The notes under the pieces were generated by a model, which did no database searches, was not told where the DNA came from, and saw only the letters and a list, made by a program, of their open reading frames with translations. A DNA stretch of 64,000 nt, from positions 124,001-188,000 of the forward strand of contig NZ_LUTR01000001.1 in NCBI RefSeq assembly GCF_001597725.1, read 5' to 3'. The translations under genes and the position numbers were made by a program. Below, in pieces: positions 1-7,875 of the stretch. How positions within the stretch are numbered: the stretch's first letter is position 1; each line of letters opens with the position of its first letter. The stretch is from Neptuniibacter marinus (GTDB taxonomy: Bacteria > Pseudomonadota > Gammaproteobacteria > Pseudomonadales > Balneatricaceae).

Positions 1-1
1 A

Positions 2-24
2 ATGTCTAGCCCTTGGCTAGACAT
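2..24. repeat. Perfect short inverted repeat at window edge
   Basis: Ten-base arms (ATGTCTAGCC / GGCTAGACAT) are separated by three bases. No T-run follows on the plus strand. On the minus strand the possible T-run lies outside the window, so this may be the terminator of a gene to the right read on the minus strand, or simply a dyad. Confidence 0.5.
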
Positions 25-60
25 CACTCACGACCATTTCAAACCATACAATCACTCGAT

Positions 61-98
61 TAAATAATAAAAAAGGCAGAGGGCTCTCCCCCTCTGCC
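61..98 (-). terminator. Rho-independent terminator of the prepilin-like gene
   Basis: Read on the minus strand, a 9-bp GC-rich stem (GGCAGAGGG / CCCTCTGCC) with a 6-base loop is followed by a T-rich tract. It begins 15 bases after the stop codon of the prepilin-like gene. Confidence 0.85.
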
Positions 99-112
99 AA
101 CATTAGGAGTGA

Positions 113-1180
113 TTACTCTTCCTCGTTACCTTTTGCTTCTGCAATCTCATCATCGTAAGCATCGCCACCAGCATCAAGTACTGCAATAACTTCCATATCC
201 TCGCCTACGTCTTCCCACAAAGCAGGTGCACAAGTACCTGCAATATCATCTTCGATATTTGAACCATCCGGACATTCAGCTACTTTAACGACAATAGAGA
301 AGTTAGAATATTTATCCGCAGGTGCATTACCATCCTGTGGCGCACGGGCAATCACTGAACCTAAATCAGCACTTGGGCCAACACCAAAGACAGCTAATAC
401 AGCTTCTTCATCTTGCCCTAATTCTTCAGGCTCATTAAAGAATGCCATAGGAACAGTATCGGTTCCCATAGAAGTTAGATCAGTAAAGTCCGCAGCAGCA
501 CCTGCACCAAATTCCCACTCATCGTCGTCTGCCACAAGGTCATTAAAAATCATCGATGGCTTAGTAACATCTACCAGTGCCACATCCTCAGCACTACCAG
601 CAATCGTCTCTTCTGCCGTAGCATTACAAACAGTACCAAGAGCATAGCGAAGGGAAGTTAAACCATTCGCAGATAATGCACTTAAAGCGCCGGACGTCAC
701 ATCGACCAATTCCAACTTTTCATACATATCGTTAGTAAGACCACCATGTACTCGCGGCACATTAGATGTAAGTCCACTAGCACTCAATACCGCTGACGAT
801 GCTCCATTTAAAGAAGTTAAATCTACTACCAACTCACCGCCTGAATCACTAACACCAGCAGAACAAATCAACGAATCTAATCCACCCGGCAGTAAACGTT
901 TTTCTGCAACACTAAAAATATTCATACTATTTTCTAGGGTCGCCATAGTATGAACAGCGGTCGCTTGTGCTGCGCCTTCCTCTTTACCGTCCATATTAGA
1001 GATAACTGCACCGGCAATAATGGCCAAAATTGCCACTACAACCAAAAGCTCAAGCAAGGTAAAACCACCCTGCTTCGATTGTAATTTTTCACCCTTACTA
1101 CGCAACTCCACGTCTTTAACTTGGGATAAGTCAGCTTTCTTAAATTTAGCTATCGTATTTTTTATTTTTTTAGTGTTCAT
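113..1180 (-). CDS. Prepilin-type N-terminal cleavage/methylation domain protein
   Basis: A type IV pilin-like (pseudopilin class) precursor of 355 residues. It carries the prepilin peptidase site GG^FTLLELL with Glu at mature position 5, then a hydrophobic helix of about 20 residues ending in AGAVISN. The mature C-terminal part (about 310 residues) is acidic, has four Cys and ends in an acidic tail; I recognise no domain in it. The ATG at 1180 has a weak GAGAA ribosome site and gives an unusually long basic leader of 39 residues. A GTG farther out (1270) would lengthen the leader further, and internal GTG or TTG codons would give about 14-16 residues. The gene lies 110 bases downstream of the 59-residue gene on the same strand and ends at a clear terminator. 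No pilus assembly genes are nearby, so it presumably uses a machinery encoded elsewhere. Confidence 0.8.
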   Translation of the reverse strand: MNTKKIKNTIAKFKKADLSQVKDVELRSKGEKLQSKQGGFTLLELLVVVAILAIIAGAVISNMDGKEEGAAQATAVHTMATLENSMNIFSVAEKRLLPGGLDSLICSAGVSDSGGELVVDLTSLNGASSAVLSASGLTSNVPRVHGGLTNDMYEKLELVDVTSGALSALSANGLTSLRYALGTVCNATAEETIAGSAEDVALVDVTKPSMIFNDLVADDDEWEFGAGAAADFTDLTSMGTDTVPMAFFNEPEELGQDEEAVLAVFGVGPSADLGSVIARAPQDGNAPADKYSNFSIVVKVAECPDGSNIEDDIAGTCAPALWEDVGEDMEVIAVLDAGGDAYDDEIAEAKGNEEE

Positions 1181-1290
1181 CGGTTTTCTCAACACATTTA
1201 CCGCATCTGTCTCGTACAGACTTTTGGATTTCTTAATTTTATTTTTTAAAGATGCAAACCCGCATTGCACTCTTATCTCATATCTATTTT

Positions 1291-1470
1291 TTACACATCA
1301 ACAACAAAGCGGTATTGCTTTCCACAATGTAAAATAACTTCTTTTTGCTGACGTTTAAGAATCTTGGTTTCAATACGTATCTCGCCAAAGCCGTCGTGCT
1401 TAAGCACTTCATCAAACAATTCCATTAGCTTCTGTTTCGCCGACTCAGCGTTTTTGTTATTAACTTGCAC
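1291..1470 (-). CDS. Small conserved-looking protein of 59 residues
   Basis: A GTG-start gene with a good ribosome site (GGAG seven bases before the start) encodes 59 residues. The product starts MQVNNKNAES, continues with an amphipathic helix (KQKLMELFDEVLKHDGFGEI), then an alternating charged/beta pattern with KRQQKEV, and ends CGKQYRFVV followed by DV. The HDGFGEI...KEVILHCGKQYR pattern resembles, from memory, short uncharacterised proteins of marine gammaproteobacteria and Geobacter-like bacteria. There is no signal peptide or membrane helix, so it is probably cytoplasmic. It precedes the prepilin-like gene in the same direction, so the two may be co-transcribed. Function unknown. Confidence 0.65.
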   Translation of the reverse strand: MQVNNKNAESAKQKLMELFDEVLKHDGFGEIRIETKILKRQQKEVILHCGKQYRFVVDV

Positions 1471-2136
1471 GGGACAGCTCCAACCTTGCTTTTTAATTCA
1501 ATGTTTATAACAGCGAGTTTATATTCGTAACTATTTTGTAATAACTACTATTGATACTAAGTGACAGCTAGCGTTTAAGAGTATTGTATTTAGGAAGAAA
1601 GCCCAGAAACTTTGGGATATTCCTTTCTCCTAAATCTATCGGGAAATATTCCCAAACTCATTAGCTCACACTAAGTTAACATCCTGTTTATACTGGAAAA
1701 ATCCATTTAATGACTCCAAAATCTGCTTTATCATCCTATGTGTAACTTTATACATCCGATAATATATTCATAAATGAAAAGCGCGTTACAGGAAAATATC
1801 CCTTTTTAATGAAGTTTATTAACCAGTTAATCTCAGCATCTGTTTTAAACATTTAATCGAGCGATACTTACCAACAGAATATATAGCCCTTCAAACAGGA
1901 TAAAAGTCGAGTCGGCAATTACCAACTTACCCTAAAAGTTTTAATTATTGAAAATTAATGGGATAGAAGACAGCAGGCTGGCGAGCGCTAAAGAGATAGC
2001 GACTAAAGAGGCGCGGGCTAAAAAAACAACAGAGGATCAGGAGGGAGCTCGATAGATAAAGATAAAAACTGTCGGGACAAGCTAAGAAGTTCCCTTCTTA
2101 ACTTATCCCTCTATTTATGAAAAATATGTCGTTAAC
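1471..2136. other. Intergenic region, no supported gene
   Basis: About 670 bases, mostly AT-rich. It should hold the minus-strand promoter of the 59-residue/prepilin pair. An imperfect inverted repeat at 1611-1656 (TTTGGGATATTCC versus GGGAAATATTCCCAAA) sits about 140 bases upstream of that pair. A purine-rich patch at 1960-2060 has a short open frame but no ribosome site or family resemblance, so it is not called. Confidence 0.5.
2063..2110 (-). terminator. Terminator after the second TRAP binding-protein gene
   Basis: On the minus strand a 15-bp stem (GGATAAGTTAAGAAG / CTTCTTAGCTTGTCC, two G-U type mismatches) is followed by GACAGTTTTTATC. It starts 27 bases after the stop codon of the binding-protein gene ending at 2137. 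Confidence 0.75.
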
Positions 2137-3204
2137 TCACTCAGACATACTGTTCAAATAAGCTTTGTCAGAGATATCTGTCCAAGTACGCGCTTTAGCC
2201 ATATAAGCTGCTTGAGAGCGCTGTATACGCTTAGCTAACGGATCTTTTTCCGCATACTCAAGCAACAAGTCGATGTTAGCCTGTTGCATTGCATTAAGCA
2301 CATCTTTAGGAAAAACTTTAACCTGTATATCTGGAAATTCACTTTTCATACGCGCCCAATGAACAGACGACTCATGATAAAAATGGATATACATATCATA
2401 AGCAGATACACGCATTGCAGTCTTTAAAATTTGCTGTAGATCAGCCGGTAAGCGCTCAAATGCTTTTTTATTGACCAAAAACTGTAATTCACTTGCAGGC
2501 TCATGCCAGCCCGTATAATAAAAAGGAGCTACCTTTTGGAAGCCCATGTTGATATCTAATGATGGACCTATCCACTCAACCGCATCAATCGTACGGCGCT
2601 CCAATGAGGTATATAACTCACCCGGTGCTATATTAACCGGCTTTGCTCCCAATTTCGCCCAGATCTCTCCGGCAAAACCTGGAATGCGTATCTTTAAGCC
2701 CTGCACATCTTCAAGAGAATTGATCTCTTTTTGGAACCACCCACCCATCTGTAAGCCCGTGTTTCCACCGGGAAAAGAATACATGCCAAAAGGAGCGTAG
2801 ACTTCATTCATTAACGCCTGCCCTTCACCATAATAGAACCAACCATACTGCTCAGGGGTTGTCATACCAAAAGGCATTGTTGTGAAATAAAGGCTATTAG
2901 GTAGCTTGCCCTTCCAATAGTAGGAAGCGGTATGGCCAATGTCATACTGGCCAGCTCTCACCATATCGAACACACCGAACGGTGCTTTATGTTTGTTGCT
3001 AGAATCAATTCTAATCTTAAGACGTCCATTTGACATCGTATCGGTCAAATGAGCTAAACGTTTTGTCGTATCCCCTAACAGAGGGGTATTAGTACCCCAT
3101 GTTTCAGCTAATTTTAGGTGATAAACCTTATCTTCTGCTTGTACCAGCGTAGTAAGCAGGAAACAACACAGTAAAATACAGCTTCTTATTTTCTTCACCC
3201 ACAT
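2137..3204 (-). CDS. TRAP transporter substrate-binding protein, second copy
   Basis: A periplasmic solute-binding protein of the DctP superfamily (TakP / FcbT1-like subgroup, COG4663 type, which binds 2-oxo acids and other carboxylates). It delivers substrate to the DctQM-type membrane subunits. The 355-residue precursor has a signal peptide cleaved near VQA|EDK (residue 23). Typical features are the 'KLAETWGTN' start, the 'FPGGNTG' and 'MGGWFQKEI' segments, and 'GLKIRIPGFAGE' with the conserved Arg expected to bind the carboxylate. It is the last gene of the operon and is clearly a paralogue of the first gene (5430-6506), with the same length, the same motifs and a near-identical C-terminus (KAYLNS). 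Hairpins separate it from the upstream permease gene, so it may also have its own promoter. The true substrate cannot be read from sequence. Confidence 0.92.
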   Translation of the reverse strand: MWVKKIRSCILLCCFLLTTLVQAEDKVYHLKLAETWGTNTPLLGDTTKRLAHLTDTMSNGRLKIRIDSSNKHKAPFGVFDMVRAGQYDIGHTASYYWKGKLPNSLYFTTMPFGMTTPEQYGWFYYGEGQALMNEVYAPFGMYSFPGGNTGLQMGGWFQKEINSLEDVQGLKIRIPGFAGEIWAKLGAKPVNIAPGELYTSLERRTIDAVEWIGPSLDINMGFQKVAPFYYTGWHEPASELQFLVNKKAFERLPADLQQILKTAMRVSAYDMYIHFYHESSVHWARMKSEFPDIQVKVFPKDVLNAMQQANIDLLLEYAEKDPLAKRIQRSQAAYMAKARTWTDISDKAYLNSMSE

Positions 3205-3290
3205 CTATCGATATCCCTAAGCATCATTAAGTAACTAAAGCCTGCATAGTAATATGCTCAACCCCACCTCTCAAATCAAACACAAAAATT

Positions 3291-3319
3291 AGATAAAAAA
3301 ATGCCCCGTAAAACGAGGC
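3291..3319 (-). terminator. Intrinsic terminator between permease and second binding protein
   Basis: On the minus strand a GCCTCGT / ACGGGGC stem (one G-U pair) is followed by a T-run (ATTTTTTTAT). Together with the hairpin at 3361-3387 it should limit read-through from the permease gene into the second binding-protein gene. Confidence 0.7.
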
Positions 3320-3360
3320 AAGTAATCAGCTCATATAACAAAGCCAAGCATGGGAATCGA

Positions 3361-3387
3361 TTATAAAATGGGCTATCACTAGCCCAT
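3361..3387 (-). terminator. Terminator-like hairpin after DctM-type permease gene
   Basis: A perfect 8-bp stem (ATGGGCTA / TAGCCCAT) with a 4-base loop is followed on the minus strand by TTTATAA, 35 bases after the permease stop codon. Confidence 0.65.
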
Positions 3388-3421
3388 AAAGATACAACCG
3401 CCGTTAATACATCACTGATCC

Positions 3422-4711
3422 TTAGGAAAGCCCGTAGAAAGCTGGGAATAGAAGTATTGAAACAACAACGGCTACTTGCATGATGATAAACGGCATCACA
3501 CCTCGGTAAATATCTATTGTAGTGACTTGCGGCGGTGCAACCCCTTTCAGATAAAATAGACTAAATCCAAATGGAGGCGTCAAGAAACTGGTCTGCAAAT
3601 TCATCGCAATCAAAATCGCAAACCAAACAGGCGCTATACCAAAAGCATCTGCCACAGGCGCAAGAATTGGTACAATAATAAAACTGATCTCTACAAAGTC
3701 GATAAAGAAGCCAAGTACTAAAATAGCTAGCATAGACAGAATCAAGAAGCCTGTCGCACCACCCGGCAGATCAGATAGAACCTCTTCTACAATGTAATCA
3801 CCGCCTGTGTAGGTAAATGCCATTGAGAAGGCAGTAGCACCCAGCAATATAGCAAACACCATCGCCGTCACTTTAACCGTTTCTTTAGCTGAGTCTAAAA
3901 CCATTTTCCAACTAAACTGACGGTAAAGTGCAGCCAGAACAATCGCACCAACACCACCTAGTGCAGAAGACTCTGTTGGTGTAGCAATACCAGCAAAGAT
4001 AGAACCAAGAACGATCAAAATTAATGCTAGCGGCGGAATAATAGCGATCAACGCTTTAGTATATTGCTCGCGTTTGTTCTTCACATCATCATCTAAAGGC
4101 AGTGCGGGAGCCGATTCGGGCTTCAAATAACTATAAATCAAGATATAAACAACGTAGATACCGATCAACATTAGGCCTGGACCTACCGCGGCTTTAAATA
4201 AATCACCAACAGGAATACCAAGTACGTCACCTAAGATAATTAGAATGATCGACGGTGGAATAATCTGACCTAAAGTACCTGACGCACAAATAGTTCCGCA
4301 GGCTAGAGATTTGTCGTATTTATACTTCAACATAACAGGCAAAGAGATTAACCCCATTGCCACAACCGATGCACCTACAACACCTGTAGATGCGGCTAAA
4401 AGTGCACCGACTAATACAGTAGAGATCGCTAAGCCACCGCGCACCCCACCAAAAAGCTTACCCATCGACTCAAGCAACTGCTCAGCCAATTGAGTTTTTT
4501 GTAAAACAATCCCCATAAAAATAAACAGAGGAACCGCCATCAATACCGTATTTTCCATAATGCTCTGAATACGGAATGGCATAAAAGCGAACATTTCTGC
4601 GCCTTCGGCAAAGACACCGAAAAGCAAAGCAACGCCACCAAAAGTAAAAGCAACTGGGAAGCCGACAAGCAGCATAAGCAGCGCCACCGCGAACATGACA
4701 ATACCAATCAT
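3422..4711 (-). CDS. TRAP transporter large permease subunit (DctM family)
   Basis: The large membrane subunit, which forms the sodium-coupled translocation path of a TRAP transporter; inner membrane. The 429 residues fit the usual length (about 425-440) and are almost entirely hydrophobic with some 12 helices. Family features include the 'GFPVAFTFGGVALLFG' start, 'GVVGASVVAMGLISLPVM', 'SGTLGQIIPPSIILIILGD' and 'GIATPTESSALGGVGA', the last being the conserved ATPTE(S/A) loop. The form resembles the FcbT3/TakM subgroup often labelled mannitol/chloroaromatic TRAP permease. It begins 12 bases after the small-subunit stop codon, consistent with co-translation. Confidence 0.95.
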   Translation of the reverse strand: MIGIVMFAVALLMLLVGFPVAFTFGGVALLFGVFAEGAEMFAFMPFRIQSIMENTVLMAVPLFIFMGIVLQKTQLAEQLLESMGKLFGGVRGGLAISTVLVGALLAASTGVVGASVVAMGLISLPVMLKYKYDKSLACGTICASGTLGQIIPPSIILIILGDVLGIPVGDLFKAAVGPGLMLIGIYVVYILIYSYLKPESAPALPLDDDVKNKREQYTKALIAIIPPLALILIVLGSIFAGIATPTESSALGGVGAIVLAALYRQFSWKMVLDSAKETVKVTAMVFAILLGATAFSMAFTYTGGDYIVEEVLSDLPGGATGFLILSMLAILVLGFFIDFVEISFIIVPILAPVADAFGIAPVWFAILIAMNLQTSFLTPPFGFSLFYLKGVAPPQVTTIDIYRGVMPFIIMQVAVVVSILLFPAFYGLS

Positions 4712-4723
4712 TACTAAGGCCTC

Positions 4724-5260
4724 TTAATGTTGTGGGGGTTGATAATCGTCTGCCTGGCTATTACCTAGGTAAACGTTTAAAGATTTAAGGAGCAAACCCA
4801 CACCGCTAATTAACATAGCGAAGAAAGCAAAAGGAATTACAGACTTAATAAGCCAGCGATAAGGTAGACCACCGGGATCACCCGATGTCTCGCCCAACTC
4901 AAATGCCTCACGCGCAAAATCAATACCATACCAGCCCACTAACGCGCAGAAAGGAAATAACAGTATCAAGCAACCTAACATATCAATTACAGCTTTAGTC
5001 TTTGCACTGAGACCTTCATAAATAAGATCCACACGTACATGTCCGCCGGCCTTTAATGTATAAGGTACGCCTAAAAGAAAGACAGCAGCGTAAAGGTGCC
5101 ACTCCATCTCCTGCATCCCTATAGAAACATCATTAAAAACATAGCGCATAACAACATCGATAAAGACATTGAATAGCATTAACACAAACAGGACTGCAGA
5201 GATCTTACCCATCAGCTCTGAAAAGCTGTTGATCACCTGCTCCAGTCTCAATAGAAACAT
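4724..5260 (-). CDS. TRAP transporter small permease subunit (DctQ family)
   Basis: The small four-helix membrane subunit that partners the large permease. 178 residues from the chosen ATG at 5260, which has a good TTGGAG site five bases upstream. A more distal in-frame start (5371) would add 37 residues with no membrane or family features and is rejected. The sequence shows an N-terminal helix (LFVLMLFNVFIDVVMRYVF), the typical 'EMEWHLYAAVFLLG' segment, 'GGHVRVDLIYEGLS' and a final helix near residue 150. It lies between the first binding-protein gene, with a hairpin in the gap, and the large subunit gene. Confidence 0.93.
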   Translation of the reverse strand: MFLLRLEQVINSFSELMGKISAVLFVLMLFNVFIDVVMRYVFNDVSIGMQEMEWHLYAAVFLLGVPYTLKAGGHVRVDLIYEGLSAKTKAVIDMLGCLILLFPFCALVGWYGIDFAREAFELGETSGDPGGLPYRWLIKSVIPFAFFAMLISGVGLLLKSLNVYLGNSQADDYQPPQH

Positions 5261-5384
5261 GCTAGCTCCAAGAAAAAATAGATAATGGCACCCTGAATAG
5301 GGACAACACTCAAAATACCAACGGAGGTTCTTTAACTTTAGATAATAAAAGGTAACTAAAGAATTACCCAATAGATCAACGTAA

Positions 5385-5419
5385 ATAAAATAAGGCCTGC
5401 CCCTTCAACAGGCCTTATT
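5385..5419 (-). terminator. Intercistronic hairpin after first TRAP binding-protein gene
   Basis: A perfect 11-bp stem (AATAAGGCCTG / CAGGCCTTATT) lies 10 bases after the stop codon of the binding-protein gene and is followed on the minus strand by a T-rich tract. Such hairpins commonly keep binding-protein mRNA more abundant than permease mRNA, by partial termination or 3'-end protection. Confidence 0.85.
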
Positions 5420-5429
5420 AGAGATACGC

Positions 5430-6506
5430 TTAGTCAGACAAACTGTTCAAGTAAGCTTTATCAGAGATATTAGTCCACACACGTGCTTTAGCCATGTACG
5501 AAGACTGAGAATCTAAGATTTTCTTAGCTAATGGATCTGCTGCCGCTTTCTCCGCTAACAACTCATCATTTGCTTTACGCATTGCTGCGATAACTTCTGG
5601 CGGGAAAGTTTTAACCTGAATATTTGGGAACTCAGATTTCATGCTAGCCCAGTTCTCTGCAGATGCATGGTAAGACTGAATGTACATATCATACGCTGCG
5701 GTACGCATAGCGGTTTTAAGAATTTGCTGTAGATCTGCTGGCAACTTCTCATAAGAGCGTTTGTTGATAAGGAACTGCAACTCAGTTGCAGGCTCGTGCC
5801 AACCCGTATAATAGAACGGTGCAATTTTGTGGAAACCCATACGTAAATCAAGTGATGGGCCTACCCACTCAAGTGCGTCAATTGTACGACGCTCAAGTGC
5901 AGTGTATAGCTCACCTGGTGGGATATTTGTCGGCTTAGCACCCAGCTTAGCCATAACCTCACCCGCGAAACCTGGAATACGCATTTTCAGACCTTTTAGG
6001 TCATCTAATGAATTAATCTCTTTCTGGAACCAACCGCCCATCTGGTTACCCGTATTACCGCCTGGGAAGGACATAAGGTTATATTTACCATAAACCTCAT
6101 CCATAAGCTCCTGACCACCACCATGATAGAACCAGCCGTATTGTTCAGGTGCTGTCATACCAAAAGGCATAGTAGTGAAATAAAGGGTGTTTGGCACTTT
6201 ACCTTTCCAGTAATAAGATGCCGAATGGCCCATATCGTACTGGCCAGCACGCACCATATCAAAAACACCTAAGGGTGCTTTGTGCTTATTCTTAGAATCA
6301 ATAGTAATTTGCAAGCGGCCGTTAGACATTTTATTTGCCAAATCAGCCATATTCTTTGGCGCATCGCCAAATATCGGAAAATTTGTTGGCCAAGTTTCAG
6401 CCAGTTTCAACTTGTAAACTTTATCAGCCGCCATCGCTGGCATGGCTAATACAGCTGTACACGCTGCTGCAGTGATCAAGGTTTTTTTATAAGTCATTTT
6501 GAACAT
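5430..6506 (-). CDS. TRAP transporter substrate-binding protein, first copy
   Basis: Periplasmic binding protein of the same TakP/FcbT1-like subgroup as the protein at 2137-3204, 358 residues. The start at 6506 is preceded by AGAGGG about 11 bases upstream; a second ATG three codons in is less well placed. The signal peptide ends at AMPAMA|ADK (residue 26). Conserved segments include 'KLAETWPTN', 'MVRAGQYDMGHSASYYWKG', 'FPGGNTG', 'MGGWFQKEI' and 'LKMRIPGFAGE'. It is first in the operon and is followed by a strong intercistronic hairpin, the usual layout for an abundant binding protein. Upstream lies a leader with an intrinsic terminator (6553-6602), suggesting transcriptional control. Substrate probably an oxo- or hydroxy-carboxylate, by family only. 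Confidence 0.94.
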   Translation of the reverse strand: MFKMTYKKTLITAAACTAVLAMPAMAADKVYKLKLAETWPTNFPIFGDAPKNMADLANKMSNGRLQITIDSKNKHKAPLGVFDMVRAGQYDMGHSASYYWKGKVPNTLYFTTMPFGMTAPEQYGWFYHGGGQELMDEVYGKYNLMSFPGGNTGNQMGGWFQKEINSLDDLKGLKMRIPGFAGEVMAKLGAKPTNIPPGELYTALERRTIDALEWVGPSLDLRMGFHKIAPFYYTGWHEPATELQFLINKRSYEKLPADLQQILKTAMRTAAYDMYIQSYHASAENWASMKSEFPNIQVKTFPPEVIAAMRKANDELLAEKAAADPLAKKILDSQSSYMAKARVWTNISDKAYLNSLSD

Positions 6507-6552
6507 TTTTATTATCGCCCTCTAGCTATATAACTGCGTTTGAAAAACCGTC

Positions 6553-6602
6553 AAAAAATTGGTCGTAATGGCAAGGATCTCCTGCCCAACAACATTACGA
6601 CC
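6553..6602 (-). terminator. Strong intrinsic terminator in the leader of the TRAP operon
   Basis: On the minus strand a perfect 10-bp outer stem (GGTCGTAATG / CATTACGACC) encloses a second stem (GGCAGGA / TCCTTGCC) and is followed by AATTTTTT. It ends about 47 bases before the ATG of the first binding-protein gene, so it is either an attenuator in the operon's 5' leader or the end of a short independent RNA. Confidence 0.7.
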
Positions 6603-6733
6603 ATAAGTAGCACAATCTGCTAAGAATCAATCGGCTAAGAATCGATGATTCAGCCTAAACAGTATCACATAGAAGAGTCTGCTCTCCCATTAGAATTACT
6701 GCGCAAGCGATTAGCCATGAATACTTAGCTAAC

Positions 6734-6751
6734 CTACGTACTATTACGTAG
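6734..6751. promoter_or_regulatory. Dyad CTACGTA-N4-TACGTAG, possible operator
   Basis: A perfect inverted repeat with 7-base arms sits near where the TRAP operon promoter is expected. The arrangement fits a dimeric repressor site, but no regulator gene of a matching family is adjacent, so the call is tentative. Confidence 0.35.
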
Positions 6752-6820
6752 CACATGAATTATTTTATCAAGATGTGATTTTTTTAGCTTATTGAGCTTA
6801 AATTAGATTAGACTAGTTTT

Positions 6821-7171
6821 ATGAATAAGATAGCTAGATTTTCTATATGCCATCATAAAAATAAAAGAAACCTCACCTATAGCGTGCGGGGACTATTGTT
6901 ATTTCTATTCATTATCGTTTCCCAAATATCCAGTATCCCTTCTACATCACCCCTATCCCATTTAATTCTATCATCCGAAACTAATCTTCAATCGTCTGCA
7001 CCTCCTTTTACAGCTGTTGATAATGATTATGATGAACTCATCGCTATTCATTCAACGCTGATAGATACACCATTTCTGCCACGACAAAAAGCAGACCTAA
7101 CAACAAACCATAACCTAAGTCACAAAAAATGGCTTAAACCCTTGTCACAAGCCCCACCACAATACGGCTAG
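6821..7171 (+). CDS. Hypothetical small protein with N-terminal hydrophobic segment
   Basis: An open frame of 116 codons. The product has a basic N-terminus (MNKIARFSICHHKNKR), one hydrophobic segment around residues 24-38 (GLLLFLFIIVSQI), then a Ser/Thr/Pro-rich stretch and a hydrophilic tail, so if made it would be membrane-anchored or exported. No Shine-Dalgarno sequence is visible before the ATG and I recognise no family. It lies 60 bases upstream of the CBS-pair gene on the same strand and divergent from the TRAP operon. It may be a lineage-specific gene or a chance ORF. Confidence 0.35.
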   Translation: MNKIARFSICHHKNKRNLTYSVRGLLLFLFIIVSQISSIPSTSPLSHLILSSETNLQSSAPPFTAVDNDYDELIAIHSTLIDTPFLPRQKADLTTNHNLSHKKWLKPLSQAPPQYG

Positions 7172-7231
7172 TACAAATACTTTTAAACTTTTTATCTTTT
7201 TTGTGCTGCCACTATTGGCAAGGATTTAACA

Positions 7232-7819
7232 ATGAAAAATTACAACGAACTTAATACCGTATTTTTGGAAGAGTCAGATCTTGTTATGCGTCCTGAAGAA
7301 CTGACTGAATACACGTTAGAAACTCCTGCGATAAATATTTTAACTGACTTCTTACACGTCCAACCTCTATCAATGGAGCTTGACGTATCTATAGATGATG
7401 CTCGTCATATGATGCGTAAGGTGCATGTACGGTCAGTATTGGTTATCGACTCAGATGAAACCTTTAAAGGCTTCCTGACACTTGCCGATCTAGAAAGCCG
7501 TTCAGCACTCAGCATTGCAACAACAGCAGGTATCAAACGCCAGGACATCTCTATTCGAGATGTTATGACCCCACGCGCTAAGCTAAAAGCAATCCCTTTA
7601 TCAGAAATTCAGTCCGCTAAAATAGGCAACTTATTACAAACACTGAAACATGAGGGAACACCACATATTTTGGTTGTGGATACGACGAAGAATAGTATTC
7701 GCGGTGTGATATCAAGTAGTGATATTGCGCGCCGATTAAATATCTCTGTTGATATCTCTAAACGCGCAAATAGTTTCCAAGAGGTGGTCGGTATTCTTGC
7801 ATCAGGGCAAGAGTATTAA
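7232..7819 (+). CDS. CBS-pair domain protein
   Basis: A 195-residue cytoplasmic protein consisting almost wholly of two CBS motifs. The first spans about residues 40-95 (VQPLSMELDVSIDDARHMM, then VRSVLVID, FKGFLTLADL); the second about 112-180 (IRDVMTPRAKLKAIPLSEI, then HILVVD, IRGVISSSDIARRL). CBS pairs usually bind adenosyl ligands and regulate a fused or partner protein; here no effector domain is fused, so the partner is unknown. The ATG is preceded by AAGGAT at good spacing. The gene has its own terminator at 7851-7875 and no functional link to its neighbours is evident. Confidence 0.9.
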   Translation: MKNYNELNTVFLEESDLVMRPEELTEYTLETPAINILTDFLHVQPLSMELDVSIDDARHMMRKVHVRSVLVIDSDETFKGFLTLADLESRSALSIATTAGIKRQDISIRDVMTPRAKLKAIPLSEIQSAKIGNLLQTLKHEGTPHILVVDTTKNSIRGVISSSDIARRLNISVDISKRANSFQEVVGILASGQEY

Positions 7820-7850
7820 ATAGCTCAAAGCGATACCCCCTTTATAAATA

Positions 7851-7875
7851 AACCTCCTACCTAGGAGGTTTTTTA
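7851..7875 (+). terminator. Terminator of the CBS-pair gene
   Basis: A perfect 9-bp stem (AACCTCCTA / TAGGAGGTT) with a two-base gap at the centre is followed by TTTTAT, 31 bases after the stop codon. Confidence 0.85.

Larger units (their letters stand above)
6507..6820. other. Intergenic region between TRAP operon and orphan ORF
   Basis: A 314-base divergent region. It holds the leader hairpin at 6553-6602, further short stem-forming repeats (GAATC ATC GATTC on the minus strand near 6635-6653, and repeated 'GATTCTTAG' blocks), and the dyad at 6734-6751. A minus-strand TTGATA element near 6770 could be a -35 box, but no convincing -10 was found. No ORF is supported. Confidence 0.5.

Noticed and set aside
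1020..1337. Plus-strand 105-codon frame over the prepilin gene start
   Set aside because: It overlaps a well-supported minus-strand gene and the 59-residue gene; no ribosome site and no family look.
1960..2060. Purine-rich short frame starting TTG
   Set aside because: About 37 codons, no ribosome site, no recognisable product; treated as non-coding.
6603..6720. Glycine riboswitch-like GGGAGAG stretch in TRAP leader
   Set aside because: The second conserved element (GCCGAAGGAGCAA-like) is absent, so the resemblance is superficial.
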